From: Burkholderiaceae bacterium
GTDB taxonomy: Bacteria; Pseudomonadota; Gammaproteobacteria; Burkholderiales; Burkholderiaceae_C
Assembly (NCBI GenBank): GCA_030695205.1
Contig: JAUYTN010000010.1
Coordinates: 124,001-188,000 of the forward strand
Direction: 5' to 3'
DNA length: 64,000 nt
Made by a program: the position numbers and the translations under genes. The notes under the pieces were generated by a model, which was given only the letters and a program-made list of their open reading frames with translations, had not been told where the DNA came from and ran no database searches. Positions 28,417 to 36,924 of this stretch are shown here, one piece after another. Every line of letters starts with the position of its first letter. Within the stretch, counting starts at the first letter, position 1.

Positions 28417-29367
28417 ATGTCATCAATTGCTCCCGTCTGGCTTTGGGCCGTCTTTGTGGTGTTTGTGTTGGTGGCCCTGTTTGTGGACTTTGTCGTGCTC
28501 AAACAGCAGGGTGCGCATGCGGTGGGGGTGAAGGAGGCGCTGGTCTGGTCGCTGGCCTGGGTGGCCTTGAGCCTGGTGTTCAACGCCTTGTTCTGGTGGG
28601 GGGTGCACCTGGAGACGGGGTCGATGCCGGTGGCCAACGAGAAGGCGCTGGAGTTCTTGACCGGCTACCTCATCGAAAAGAGCCTGTCGGTGGACAACAT
28701 CTTTGTCTTCCTGATGATCTTCAACTACTTCTCGGTGCCTCCGGCGTTTCAGAAGCGGGTGCTGATGATTGGCATCATCGGTGCCATTGTGTTGCGGGCC
28801 GTCATGATTCTGGTGGGCGGCTGGCTGTTGTCGCAGTTCCACTGGATCCTGTACGTTTTCGGTGCGTTTTTGATTTTTACCGGCATCAAGATGTGGTTCG
28901 GCACCGACGAGGACGGCGACCTCGATGACAACCCCGCCCTCAAACTGCTGCGCCGCTTCATGCCCGTCAGCAAGGAGTACGACGGCGAACGTTTCTGGAC
29001 CCACGAAAACGGCATCAAGATCGCCACGCCGCTGCTCATGGTGGTCGCGCTGGTGGCCATGACGGATGTGATTTTTGCCGTGGACTCCATCCCCGCGATT
29101 TTTGCCATCACCAAAGACCCGTTCATTGTGCTGACCAGCAACGTGATGGCGGTGCTGGGGTTGCGCGCCATGTTCTTTTTGCTGCAGGCAGCGGCAGGCC
29201 GCTTCCACCTGCTGAACTACGGTTTGGCCGTGGTGCTGACCTTCATTGGCACCAAGATGCTGATTGTGGATTTCTACAAAATCCCGGTGAGCGTGTCGCT
29301 GGCGGTGGTGTTTGGTGTGCTGGCCATCACCATGATCTGGAGTGCCAAGACGGCGCCCAATACCTGA
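28417..29367 (+). CDS. TerC/Alx family membrane protein, copy 2
   Basis: 316 residues, the same length as copy 1 and visibly similar along its whole length (both have EFLTGYLIEKSL, VDNIFVF and TDVIFAVDSIPAIFAITKDPFIVLTSNV, and both end KTAPNT). Differences cluster in the N-terminus and the loop after GIKMWF (TDEDGDL). Probably a local gene duplication with the usp gene between. Unlike copy 1 it has no riboswitch in its 101-base upstream gap; expression may come from read-through or its own promoter. Confidence 0.92.
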   Translation: MSSIAPVWLWAVFVVFVLVALFVDFVVLKQQGAHAVGVKEALVWSLAWVALSLVFNALFWWGVHLETGSMPVANEKALEFLTGYLIEKSLSVDNIFVFLMIFNYFSVPPAFQKRVLMIGIIGAIVLRAVMILVGGWLLSQFHWILYVFGAFLIFTGIKMWFGTDEDGDLDDNPALKLLRRFMPVSKEYDGERFWTHENGIKIATPLLMVVALVAMTDVIFAVDSIPAIFAITKDPFIVLTSNVMAVLGLRAMFFLLQAAAGRFHLLNYGLAVVLTFIGTKMLIVDFYKIPVSVSLAVVFGVLAITMIWSAKTAPNT

Positions 29368-29428
29368 CCTGACCCGCCAGCAACCACGCACTGTGCCGAC
29401 CCTGTGAGGGGTCTTGTTCGTCACAAAA

Positions 29429-29519
29429 TTGGCATTTTTCGCTTGCTGATATTGGATACTTTGCTATGTAATTATTTTTCAATAGCAAACTATTGAATGC
29501 TGACAAGCGCTGAAGGGGG
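29429..29519. repeat. Head-to-head pair of dispersed AT-rich repeats, copies J and A
   Basis: Copy J (29429-29478, minus) reads ATAGC-N19-AGCG; copy A (29471-29519, plus) also reads ATAGC-N19-AGCG, then CTGAAGGGGG. They overlap in a T-rich centre, giving a large imperfect inverted repeat. It sits between terC copy 2 and the gamma-glutamyltransferase gene, and the G-rich end of copy A provides the latter's ribosome site. Confidence 0.7.
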
Positions 29520-29524
29520 TTTCC

Positions 29525-31456
29525 GTGCATTTTTTGCAGCGGACGGGCATGTGGAGCGGGGCGGTCTCGGTTGCGTTGCTGGTCGCGGGGCTGGCAGGTT
29601 GCGCCAGCGCTTCGGGGCCTGGGCATGTGCCCGTCCAGACGGAGCCTGCAACAACATCGGCACTTGCACTGGCGCCTGCACCGACGGCCTCTGCCCCCGC
29701 AGCCATCCTCGACTTCACCCCGCCTGAGCCACCCTCGGGTTACACCCCAAAGGTCATTGCCTTCGCCCCGAACGACATGGTGGCCGCCGCCCACCCGTTA
29801 GCGGTACAGGCGGGTGTGTCCATGCTGGCCCAGGGCGGCAGCGCGGTGGATGCCGCCATCGCCACCCAGCTGGCGCTGAATGTGGTGGAGCCGCAGTCGT
29901 CGGGCATCGGAGGCGGGGCATTCATGCTGCACTTTGATGCGGCTCAGCGCCACACCCTGGCCTACGACGGGCGCGAAACAGCACCTGCCGCTGCCACACC
30001 CGACCAGTTTCTGGCCCCGGACGGCAAGCCCCTGCCGTTTTTGCAAGCGGTGGACGGTGGCTTGAGCGTGGGCACGCCCGGTGTGCTGCGCATGCTGGAG
30101 CTGGCCCACCGCGCCCACGGCAAGCTGTCTTGGGCCACGCTGTTTGCGCCCGCCATTGCCTTGGCCGAGGAGGGTTTTGCCGTGTCGCCGCGTCTGTCCA
30201 CCTCCATCGCCGGGTCGGCGGCACGCATCCGGGCGCAGGGTGGCGCGGTGGCGGCTTACTTTTTGAAGGCCGACGGCAGCCCGCTGGCCACGGGCACCTG
30301 GCTGCTCAGCCCGGCGCTGGCCGCCAGCCTGCGCGCCATTGCCAGTGGCGGGGCCAATGCCTTTTACAACGGCGACTTGGCCCACGCCATGGTGCAGGCG
30401 GTGGCCCGCCACCCCACGCGGCCAGGTCGTCTGACGCTGACCGACTTGAGCGGCTACCAGGCCCAGGTGCGTGAGCCGGTGTGCGCCACCTACCGGGTGC
30501 GCTTTCGGGTGTGCGGCATCCCGCCGCCGAGTTCGGGCGGCCTCACCACGTTGCAAACCCTGGGGCTGTTGCAGAGTTTTGATGTCTCGGCCCTGGGCCC
30601 CACCAGCGCCGAGGCGGTGCACCTGGTGTCAGAGGCCTACCGTTTGGCCTATGCCGACCGTGCCCAATACATGGCCGACCCTGACTGGGTGAGCGTGCCC
30701 ACCGCAGGCCTGCTGGACGCAGGCTATCTGCAAGCGCGTGCGCAGCTCATTCGCCCCGACCGCAGCCTGGGCATGCCTGCTGCGGGCCAGCCGCCCGGGG
30801 CCGCGCTGGCGCTGGGTACCGATGCTTCGCCCAACCTGCCGTCCACCACCCATCTGTCGGTCGTGGACCGCTGGGGCAATGCCGTGGCCATGACCAGCAG
30901 CATCGAAAACGGCTTTGGTAGCCTGCAAATGGTGGGCGGCTTTTTGCTCAACAACCAGCTCACCGATTTTTCCTTCGTGCCTGCCGATGCGGCTGGGCCG
31001 GTGGCCAACCGCGTCGGGCCGGGCAAGCGCCCGCGCAGCTCCATGGCCCCCACGCTCATCTTCAATGCACACACCGGCGATCTGGAAGCCGCCATCGGCT
31101 CGCCGGGAGGCAGCGCCATCATCCAGTACGTGACCAAAACCGTGCTCGGCTTGGTGGACTGGGGGCTGGACATTCAGCAGGCCATCAATCTGCCCAACTT
31201 CGGGGCGCAAACCAGCGCCGTGACGGCCATCGAGCAGGGCTCTGTGCTGGACACGCCCGCGCTCAAGGCCGCACTGACCGCAAAGGGCCACCAGGTGGCG
31301 GCCACCCCGGCCTTCACCAGTGGGCTGCATGGCGTGGTGTTCAACGGCGTTCGGGCCAGCGGCCAGCCCGGCTTGCTGGCGCGCCACCCCGGTCAGGGCC
31401 TCTGGGCAGGCGGGGCCGATCCCCGGCGCGAGGGCGAGGTACGGGGCAGCCGCTGA
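29525..31456 (+). CDS. ggt: Gamma-glutamyltransferase lipoprotein
   Basis: 643 residues. Lipobox LAGC (Cys about 26) then an alanine-rich linker. Family segments: ANDM-like APNDMVAAAHPLA, GGSAVDAAIA, EPQSSGIGGGAFML, and PSTTHLSVVD where the second Thr is the autocleavage nucleophile, then GSPGGSAIIQ. It cleaves gamma-glutamyl bonds of glutathione and similar compounds outside the cytoplasm; it is made as one chain and splits itself. GTG start chosen for the GAAGGGGG site upstream; an ATG at 29549 is possible. Confidence 0.92.
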   Translation: MHFLQRTGMWSGAVSVALLVAGLAGCASASGPGHVPVQTEPATTSALALAPAPTASAPAAILDFTPPEPPSGYTPKVIAFAPNDMVAAAHPLAVQAGVSMLAQGGSAVDAAIATQLALNVVEPQSSGIGGGAFMLHFDAAQRHTLAYDGRETAPAAATPDQFLAPDGKPLPFLQAVDGGLSVGTPGVLRMLELAHRAHGKLSWATLFAPAIALAEEGFAVSPRLSTSIAGSAARIRAQGGAVAAYFLKADGSPLATGTWLLSPALAASLRAIASGGANAFYNGDLAHAMVQAVARHPTRPGRLTLTDLSGYQAQVREPVCATYRVRFRVCGIPPPSSGGLTTLQTLGLLQSFDVSALGPTSAEAVHLVSEAYRLAYADRAQYMADPDWVSVPTAGLLDAGYLQARAQLIRPDRSLGMPAAGQPPGAALALGTDASPNLPSTTHLSVVDRWGNAVAMTSSIENGFGSLQMVGGFLLNNQLTDFSFVPADAAGPVANRVGPGKRPRSSMAPTLIFNAHTGDLEAAIGSPGGSAIIQYVTKTVLGLVDWGLDIQQAINLPNFGAQTSAVTAIEQGSVLDTPALKAALTAKGHQVAATPAFTSGLHGVVFNGVRASGQPGLLARHPGQGLWAGGADPRREGEVRGSR

Positions 31457-31522
31457 CTCTGCCGCCCAGCAGGTGTTTGTCACCGTGCAGCGGCGTTGGC
31501 ACAAGCGTTGCATGTTCAGGGG

Positions 31523-32791
31523 ATGTTTCCCGACCGACGCCCGCCGAATGTCCCCCTGGGCCATGCCCTGACGCCGCCCCTGGACCACACCTGGCGCGAC
31601 CCGCTGGGCCTGATGCTGGCCTCCACCGGCGAAGGCATTTACGGCGTGGACCTTGACGGGTTGTGCGTGTTCATCAACCCTGCCGGGGCTCGGATGATCG
31701 GCTACGAGCCGGCTGAGTTGTTGGGGCGCAACATGCACGACCTGACGCACCACACCCGTGCCGATGGCCTGGCCTACCCCGAGGACCAGTGCCCCATCTT
31801 CAACGCCTTTCGCCAGGGGTTGCCCTGCCGCATCGACACCGAGGTGTTCTGGCGGCGGGATGGCTCGGCCTTTGCGGTGGAGTATTCCAGCCACCCCATC
31901 GTGGACCAGGGCGAGGTGCGAGGTGCGGTCATCACCTTCGTGGACATCACCGAGCGCAAGCGCGCTGCCGACGCCTTGCAGCGAGCCAAAGACGAGTTGG
32001 AGCAGCGTGTGAGCGAGCGCACGCTGGCCCTGGAAACAGCGTTGACCCAATTGCGCGAACTGGCTGCCCGCAGTGAGAGCGTGCGCGAGGACGAGCGCAC
32101 CCGCATCGCCCGTGAAGTGCACGACGAACTTGGCAGCTTGCTGGTCGCCCTGAAGATGGATGTGAATTGGTTGGACAAGCGCCTGTCCCAGCAGCAGCAG
32201 CAGCGCCCATTGGCCGATGCCGAGGACATGCGCCAGCGCATGCGCTGCAAGTGCCAGAACATGAGCCGCCTGATCGAGAACGCCGTGGACAACGTGGGTC
32301 GCATCATCACCGATCTGCGCCCCAGCATCCTGGACCACCAGGGCCTGTGGGCCGCGCTGGAGTGGCAGGCGCACGAGTTTGCCGCCAGCGCCGAACTGGC
32401 ACTGGACTGGCACCTCGACGCCGAGCACTTGCCCGAACTGCCCGAGCGCCAGGCCATGGCGGTGTTCCGCATTTTTCAGGAAATGCTCAGCAATGTGGGC
32501 CGCCACGCCCGGGCCAGCGCCCTGGCAGTGGACATAAGCTGCGACGCGGGCGAGTTGCGCGTGGCCGTGCGGGACAACGGTGTGGGTGCCGCGCTCGCCA
32601 CGTTCGAGGCGGCGAATGCCTATGGCGTGATGGGCATGCGCGAGCGTGCCCGCCATTGGGGCGGACACCTTGGCGTGCACAGTGCTCCTGGGGCTGGCAC
32701 CACGTTAGTGTTAAATTTACAGCTAAAAACTCAACCAGTACAAGCGATAGAGGTCAAAAAAGCTTGTAATTCTGGTGCGCACCATGTCTGA
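31523..32791 (+). CDS. PAS-domain sensor histidine kinase (NarX/HisKA_3 class)
   Basis: About 422 residues. PAS domain (ASTGEGIYGVDLDG, NPAGARMIGY, DITERKRA), a coiled coil, a HisKA_3 block RTRIAREVHDELGSLLVALKMD with the phospho-His, then an ATPase part (DNGVG, GVMGMRERARHWGG, GAGTTL). No transmembrane helix, so cytoplasmic. It overlaps the response regulator by 8 bases. The last 25 or so residues are encoded by a dispersed repeat (32708-32771) and are not family-like. Confidence 0.9.
   Translation: MFPDRRPPNVPLGHALTPPLDHTWRDPLGLMLASTGEGIYGVDLDGLCVFINPAGARMIGYEPAELLGRNMHDLTHHTRADGLAYPEDQCPIFNAFRQGLPCRIDTEVFWRRDGSAFAVEYSSHPIVDQGEVRGAVITFVDITERKRAADALQRAKDELEQRVSERTLALETALTQLRELAARSESVREDERTRIAREVHDELGSLLVALKMDVNWLDKRLSQQQQQRPLADAEDMRQRMRCKCQNMSRLIENAVDNVGRIITDLRPSILDHQGLWAALEWQAHEFAASAELALDWHLDAEHLPELPERQAMAVFRIFQEMLSNVGRHARASALAVDISCDAGELRVAVRDNGVGAALATFEAANAYGVMGMRERARHWGGHLGVHSAPGAGTTLVLNLQLKTQPVQAIEVKKACNSGAHHV
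32708..32771 (+). repeat. Dispersed AT-rich repeat, copy D, at 3' end of the kinase gene
   Basis: CAGC, 19 bases, AGCG, then ATAGAGGTC and an A-rich tail. Translated as the kinase C-terminus (LNLQLKTQPVQAIEVKKAC). Confidence 0.6.
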
Positions 32792-33446
32792 GCCGCCCGT
32801 GGCAAGCTTGCGCGTGCTGCTGGGCGACGACCACCGCATCGTGCGCGAAGGCCTGAAGCAGGTGCTGGCCGATGCCCCCGAGGTGGCCGTGGTGGCCGAA
32901 GCCGCCACCGGGCCCGAGGTCCTGCACCTGGTGGACATGCTGGGGGGAGCCGACGGGCTGAGCGTGGTGCTGCTGGATATCGCCCTGCCAGGCCTTGACG
33001 GGCTGGATGTGCTGCAGTCGCTGCGCCGCACCCACCCCCGCCTGCCCGTGCTCATGCTCAGCACCTACCCAGAAAAGCAATACGCCGTGCGGTGTATCAA
33101 GCTGGGCGCCAACGGGTACCTCAACAAAAGCGCCGACCCCGATGACATGCTGGCTGCCGTGCGCAAAGTGGCTGCGGGTGGCGTTTATGTGACGCCCGCC
33201 ACAGCAGAGGCACTGGCCGCCGCCGTGGGCCAGCGTGGTGCACAGGCGGGGCCGGAGGCCTTGTCGCACCGGGAGCACCAGGTGTTTCGCCTGCTGACAC
33301 AAGGCCAGACCGTGACGCAAATTGGTGCGCAACTGGGCTTGGCCGCCAACACCGTCAGCACCTACCGCGCCCGCATCCTGGAAAAAACCGGTACCAAGAA
33401 CGATGTGGAGCTTGCGCTGTACGCCGAGCGGCACGGGCAGCGCTGA
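32784..33446 (+). CDS. NarL/FixJ family response regulator
   Basis: 220 residues. Receiver domain with GDDHRIVREGL, phospho-acceptor Asp in VVLLDIALPGLDG, and KSADPDD (Lys); C-terminal LuxR-type helix-turn-helix LSHREHQVFRLLTQGQTVTQIGAQLGLAANTVSTYRARIL. Paired with the kinase just upstream. The cyanate operon starts 148 bases downstream; a perfect palindrome in that gap (33462-33479) is a candidate binding site. Confidence 0.93.
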   Translation: MSEPPVASLRVLLGDDHRIVREGLKQVLADAPEVAVVAEAATGPEVLHLVDMLGGADGLSVVLLDIALPGLDGLDVLQSLRRTHPRLPVLMLSTYPEKQYAVRCIKLGANGYLNKSADPDDMLAAVRKVAAGGVYVTPATAEALAAAVGQRGAQAGPEALSHREHQVFRLLTQGQTVTQIGAQLGLAANTVSTYRARILEKTGTKNDVELALYAERHGQR

Positions 33447-33461
33447 TGCCCCTGGGGGTTT

Positions 33462-33479
33462 TGTAGGGCCAGCCCTACA
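33462..33479. promoter_or_regulatory. Perfect 8-2-8 inverted repeat before the cyn operon
   Basis: TGTAGGGC, CA, GCCCTACA. It lies 16 bases after the response regulator gene and 65 bases upstream of the -24 element of the putative cyn promoter, a good distance for an activator site. Could also be a weak transcription stop, but no T-run follows. Confidence 0.5.
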
Positions 33480-33544
33480 GGCAATAGCAAACCTGGGCAC
33501 AAAAAGCCGATCAATCCGGCACCCGGCACACGAACCGGAAAAGT

Positions 33545-33560
33545 TGGCCCACCCCTTGCA
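33545..33560 (+). promoter_or_regulatory. Sigma-54 promoter of the cyanate operon
   Basis: TGGCCCA, 4 bases, TTGCA, against the consensus TGGCACG-N4-TTGCA: the -24 GG and -12 GC are exact, and only two positions differ. It lies 34 bases before the substrate-binding protein gene. Confidence 0.65.
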
Positions 33561-33594
33561 TTGTGGGACGCACCAACAACTCACGAGGTGTGCC

Positions 33595-34998
33595 ATGTCT
33601 GACTTTTTCGACCCGTACAACGCCGACCGCCCCCTGATGATGAAGTGCAGCTGTGGCCGAGACCACACGCTGGCCGACCACCATGCCGAAGCCAATGCTG
33701 ACGAAGCCGCAGCCACCCTGCGTGCCCGCAGCGAAACAGCAGATTTCGAGGCCTACAGCAACGAATTCATCGAGGCCACGCTCGTGAAGGCCCTGTTCCC
33801 GCAAGACGCGGTGCGCCGCCGCTTCCTGCGCGCCGTGGGCAAGGGCACAGCCATGGCAGCCATTGCCAGTGTGTTGCCCGTGACCAGCCTGCAGGCCATG
33901 GCCCAGGACAAAAATGCGCTGGAAAAAACCAATCTGAAGATCGGCTTCATCCCCATCACCTGCGCCACGCCGCTCATCATGGCCCACCCCCTGGGCTTTT
34001 ACAGCAAGCAGGGTCTGAACGTGGAAGTGACCAAAACGGCGGGCTGGGCGCTGGTGCGCGACAAGATGATCAACAAGGAGTACGACGCGTCTCACTTCCT
34101 GTCGCCCATGCCGCTGGCCATCAGCCTGGGGCTTGGCAGCAACGCCACGCCCATGAACGTGGCCACCATCCAGAACATCAACGGCCAGGCCATCACCCTG
34201 AGCCTGAAGCACAAGGACAACCGCGACCCGAAGAACTGGAAGGGATTCAAGTTCGGCATTCCGTTCGAGTTCTCGATGCACAACTTTTTGTTGCGCTACT
34301 ACCTGGCCGAGCACGGCATCAACCCCGACACCGATGTGCAACTGCGTGTCATTCCCCCGGCTGAAATGGTGGCCAACCTGCGCGCCGGCAACATCGACGG
34401 CTTCCTGGGCCCCGATCCGTTCAACCAGCGTGCGGTGTTTGACGAGGTCGGCTTCATCCACGTGCTGACCAAAGACCTGTGGAACGGCCACCCCTGCTGC
34501 GCCTTCGGCACCAGCACCGAGTTCATCCAGAAGAACCCCAACACCTTTGCCGCGCTGTACCGCGCCGTGCTGACCGCCGCCGCCATGGCCCGCAAGCCCG
34601 AAAACCGCGAGTTGATCGCCAAGGTGATTTCGCCCGCCCAGTACCTGAACCAGCCCGAAGCCGTGCTGACCCAGGTGCTGACCGGCAAGTTTGCCGATGG
34701 CCTGGGCAAGATCCAGAACGTGCCCGACCGTGCCGACTTCGACCCCATGCCCTGGCAGAGCATGGCCGTGTGGATGCTGACGCAGATGAAGCGCTGGGGC
34801 CACATCAAGGGCGATGTGAACTACCAGCAGATTGCCGAGAAGGTGTTCCTCATCACCGACGCACGCAAGCACATGAAGGATCTGGGCATGCCCTTCACCG
34901 CAGGCCCCGGCTACACCAAGCACAAGATCATGGGCAAAGAGTTCGACCCAGCCAAGGCAGCGGCCTACGCCGACAGCTTTGCGATCAAGAAGGCGTGA
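33595..34998 (+). CDS. cynA: Cyanate/nitrate-type ABC transporter substrate-binding protein
   Basis: 467 residues of the CmpA/NrtA family (LKIGFIPITCATPLIMAHPLGFY, PFEFSMHNFLLRYYL, LGPDPFNQRAVFD). Unusually the Tat-like signal RRRFLR is at 74-79, after a long N-terminus with a Cys/His-rich KCSCGRDHTLADHH run. The start at 33595 has a GAGG site, and the frame before it overlaps the response regulator gene, so the long N-terminus is probably real. Cyanate is inferred as substrate because cyanase ends the operon; nitrate or bicarbonate are the alternatives within the family. Confidence 0.82.
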   Translation: MSDFFDPYNADRPLMMKCSCGRDHTLADHHAEANADEAAATLRARSETADFEAYSNEFIEATLVKALFPQDAVRRRFLRAVGKGTAMAAIASVLPVTSLQAMAQDKNALEKTNLKIGFIPITCATPLIMAHPLGFYSKQGLNVEVTKTAGWALVRDKMINKEYDASHFLSPMPLAISLGLGSNATPMNVATIQNINGQAITLSLKHKDNRDPKNWKGFKFGIPFEFSMHNFLLRYYLAEHGINPDTDVQLRVIPPAEMVANLRAGNIDGFLGPDPFNQRAVFDEVGFIHVLTKDLWNGHPCCAFGTSTEFIQKNPNTFAALYRAVLTAAAMARKPENRELIAKVISPAQYLNQPEAVLTQVLTGKFADGLGKIQNVPDRADFDPMPWQSMAVWMLTQMKRWGHIKGDVNYQQIAEKVFLITDARKHMKDLGMPFTAGPGYTKHKIMGKEFDPAKAAAYADSFAIKKA

Positions 34999-35004
34999 CA
35001 TGAA

Positions 35005-35045
35005 CACCCCCACGCTCGTTGCACTCGCTGCCCCCCGAGGGGGCT
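35005..35045 (+). repeat. Comamonadaceae-type spacer repeat with GC hairpin
   Basis: A CACGCTCGTTGCACTCGCTG stretch is followed by GCCCCC-CGA-GGGGGC (35030-35044). This motif is familiar from many intergenic sites in Comamonadaceae genomes. It sits between cynA and cynB and has no T-run; an mRNA-stabilising hairpin that keeps cynA level above cynB is possible. Confidence 0.55.
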
Positions 35046-35088
35046 TCAACCTCCCTGATCGGTTGCCAGCGGCCCAGCGGAGGTTGAC

Positions 35089-35952
35089 ATGAACGCCGCC
35101 AGCCTCAACCTGCGGGCGGCCCTGGTGTCGCTGCTGATCTTCATCTGCTTTGTGGGTGCGTGGCAACTGGCCACCACGGGGCCGAGCATTGGCGGCGCCT
35201 CCACGGGCATGACGGCAGAAGAGATCGAGTACGCCAAGATGATGGGCAAAGACCCCGGCGCCGCCAAGAGCACCGGGTTCCCGCCCCCCATGGAGGTGGC
35301 CAGGGCCAGTTGGGTGCACCTGTCAGACCCGTTTTACGACAAAGGGCCCAACGACAAGGGCATAGGCATTCAGCTCGCGCATTCGCTGGCGCGGGTGGGG
35401 CTGGGGTTTTTGCTGGCGGTGATGGTGGCCATTCCGCTGGGGTTCCTCATCGGCATGTCGCCGCTGATGCGCAAGGCGTTTGATCCGTTTGTGCAGGTGC
35501 TGAAGCCCATCAGCCCGCTGGCGTGGATGCCGCTGGCGCTGTACACGCTGAAAGACTCGGACGTGAGCGGCATCTTTGTGATTTTCATCTGCTCTGTGTG
35601 GCCCATGCTCATCAACACCGCGTTCGGCGTGGCGTCGGTCAAGCGCGAATGGCTCAACGTGGCCAGCACGCTGGAAGTGACACCGCTGCGCAAGGCCTTC
35701 CAGGTGATTCTGCCGGCGGCAGCCCCCACCATCCTCACGGGCATGCGCATCAGCATGGGCATTGCCTGGCTGGTGATCGTGGCGGCTGAGATGCTGGTGG
35801 GTGGCACCGGGGTGGGCTACTTCGTGTGGAACGAGTGGAACAACCTGTCATTGACCAACGTGATTTTTGCGGTGTTGCTGATCGGCGTGGTGGGCATGCT
35901 GCTGGACCTGCTGTTTGCCCAGGCCCAGAAGGCGGTGACCTATGTGGAATGA
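35089..35952 (+). CDS. cynB: Cyanate/nitrate-type ABC transporter permease
   Basis: 287 residues, NrtB/SsuC-like permease with about six helices. An N-terminal helix is followed by a non-membrane stretch (TGMTAEEIEYAKMMG, residues 40-80), then the transport core with the EAA-like loop ASTLEVTPLRKAFQVILPAAAPTI. It pairs with the ATPase downstream, whose start overlaps this gene by 11 bases if the upstream ATG is used. Confidence 0.88.
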   Translation: MNAASLNLRAALVSLLIFICFVGAWQLATTGPSIGGASTGMTAEEIEYAKMMGKDPGAAKSTGFPPPMEVARASWVHLSDPFYDKGPNDKGIGIQLAHSLARVGLGFLLAVMVAIPLGFLIGMSPLMRKAFDPFVQVLKPISPLAWMPLALYTLKDSDVSGIFVIFICSVWPMLINTAFGVASVKREWLNVASTLEVTPLRKAFQVILPAAAPTILTGMRISMGIAWLVIVAAEMLVGGTGVGYFVWNEWNNLSLTNVIFAVLLIGVVGMLLDLLFAQAQKAVTYVE

Positions 35953-36826
35953 CACCCAGGTTCGCGAAAACACCGCCCGGCTGCTGCCTGCTGCCACGAC
36001 GCCAGTTACGCCCACACCGAAAGAGCCCGCCATGTCCGGTTACCTGAAGATCGAAGGCCTCTCCAAGGCCTACAACCCCGCCAAACCGGTGTTTGCCGAC
36101 GTGAACTTCGAGATCGGCAAAGGCGAGTTTGTGTGCATCATTGGCCACTCAGGCTGCGGCAAAACCACCATCTTGAACGTGCTGGCGGGGCTGGATACCG
36201 CCACCAGTGGCAACGTGTTCATGGATGGGCGCGAGGTGGCCGGGCCCAGCCTGGAGCGAGGCGTGGTGTTCCAGAGCCATGCCCTGATGCCCTGGCTGAC
36301 GGTGCGCCAGAACATTGCGTTTGCCGTCAAGTCGCGCTGGCCAGGCTGGAGCAAGGCGCAAGTCAATGAGCAGGTCGAAAAGAACGTGGCCATGGTGGGC
36401 CTGGCGCTGGCCATTGACAAAAAGCCCAGCCAGTTGTCGGGCGGCATGAAGCAGCGCGTGGGCATTGCCCGGGCGTTTGCCATCCAACCCAAGATGCTGT
36501 TGCTGGACGAGCCCTTTGGCGCGCTGGATGCGCTGACGCGCGGCACCATTCAGGACGAGCTGATGGGCATCGTGCGCAGCACCCAGCAAACGGTGTTCAT
36601 GATCACCCACGATGTGGACGAGGCCATTTTGCTGTCCGACCGCATTTTGCTGATGACCAATGGCACTGAGACCGACACTGGCTACAAACCCGGTGGCATG
36701 GCCGAGGTGGTGGTCAACCCGCTGCCCCGCAGCCGTACCCGTGCCGAGTTGCATCACTTGCCCGGCTATTACGACCTGCGCAACCACATCGTGGACTTTC
36801 TGGTGAGCCGCGCCAAAGCCCACTGA
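35942..36826 (+). CDS. cynD: Cyanate/nitrate-type ABC transporter ATP-binding protein
   Basis: 294 residues. GHSGCGKTT (Walker A), LSGGMKQRVGIARAF (signature), LLLDEPFGALD (Walker B), MITHDVDEA (switch). NrtD/TauB-like importer ATPase. The start at 35942 has AAGG 9 bases before it and overlaps cynB; the family core begins at a second ATG at 36032 (MSGYLKIEGLSKAY), so the first 30 residues are uncertain. Cyanase follows after 98 bases. Confidence 0.9.
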   Translation: MWNDTQVRENTARLLPAATTPVTPTPKEPAMSGYLKIEGLSKAYNPAKPVFADVNFEIGKGEFVCIIGHSGCGKTTILNVLAGLDTATSGNVFMDGREVAGPSLERGVVFQSHALMPWLTVRQNIAFAVKSRWPGWSKAQVNEQVEKNVAMVGLALAIDKKPSQLSGGMKQRVGIARAFAIQPKMLLLDEPFGALDALTRGTIQDELMGIVRSTQQTVFMITHDVDEAILLSDRILLMTNGTETDTGYKPGGMAEVVVNPLPRSRTRAELHHLPGYYDLRNHIVDFLVSRAKAH

Positions 36827-36924
36827 ACCGTTTTGTTTTCCCTGCTCGCTGACGGAGGTCAGGGCCTCTCAAGCGGAGCTGTGCCCAACCTATTGTTTAC
36901 CCAACCACCGAGAGGAGTTTCACC

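Noticed and set aside
30629..32680. 683-codon open frame on the minus strand over ggt and the kinase gene
   Set aside because: Shadow frame; the plus-strand genes have strong motifs and it spans two of them.
33483..33512. TAGCAAACC similarity to the dispersed repeat after the response regulator gene
   Set aside because: The AGCG partner is not at 19 bases; at best a worn copy.
33595..36826. Naming the ABC transporter as nitrate transporter NrtABC
   Set aside because: No nitrate reductase genes nearby, and cyanase is the last gene of the unit, so cyanate is the better guess.
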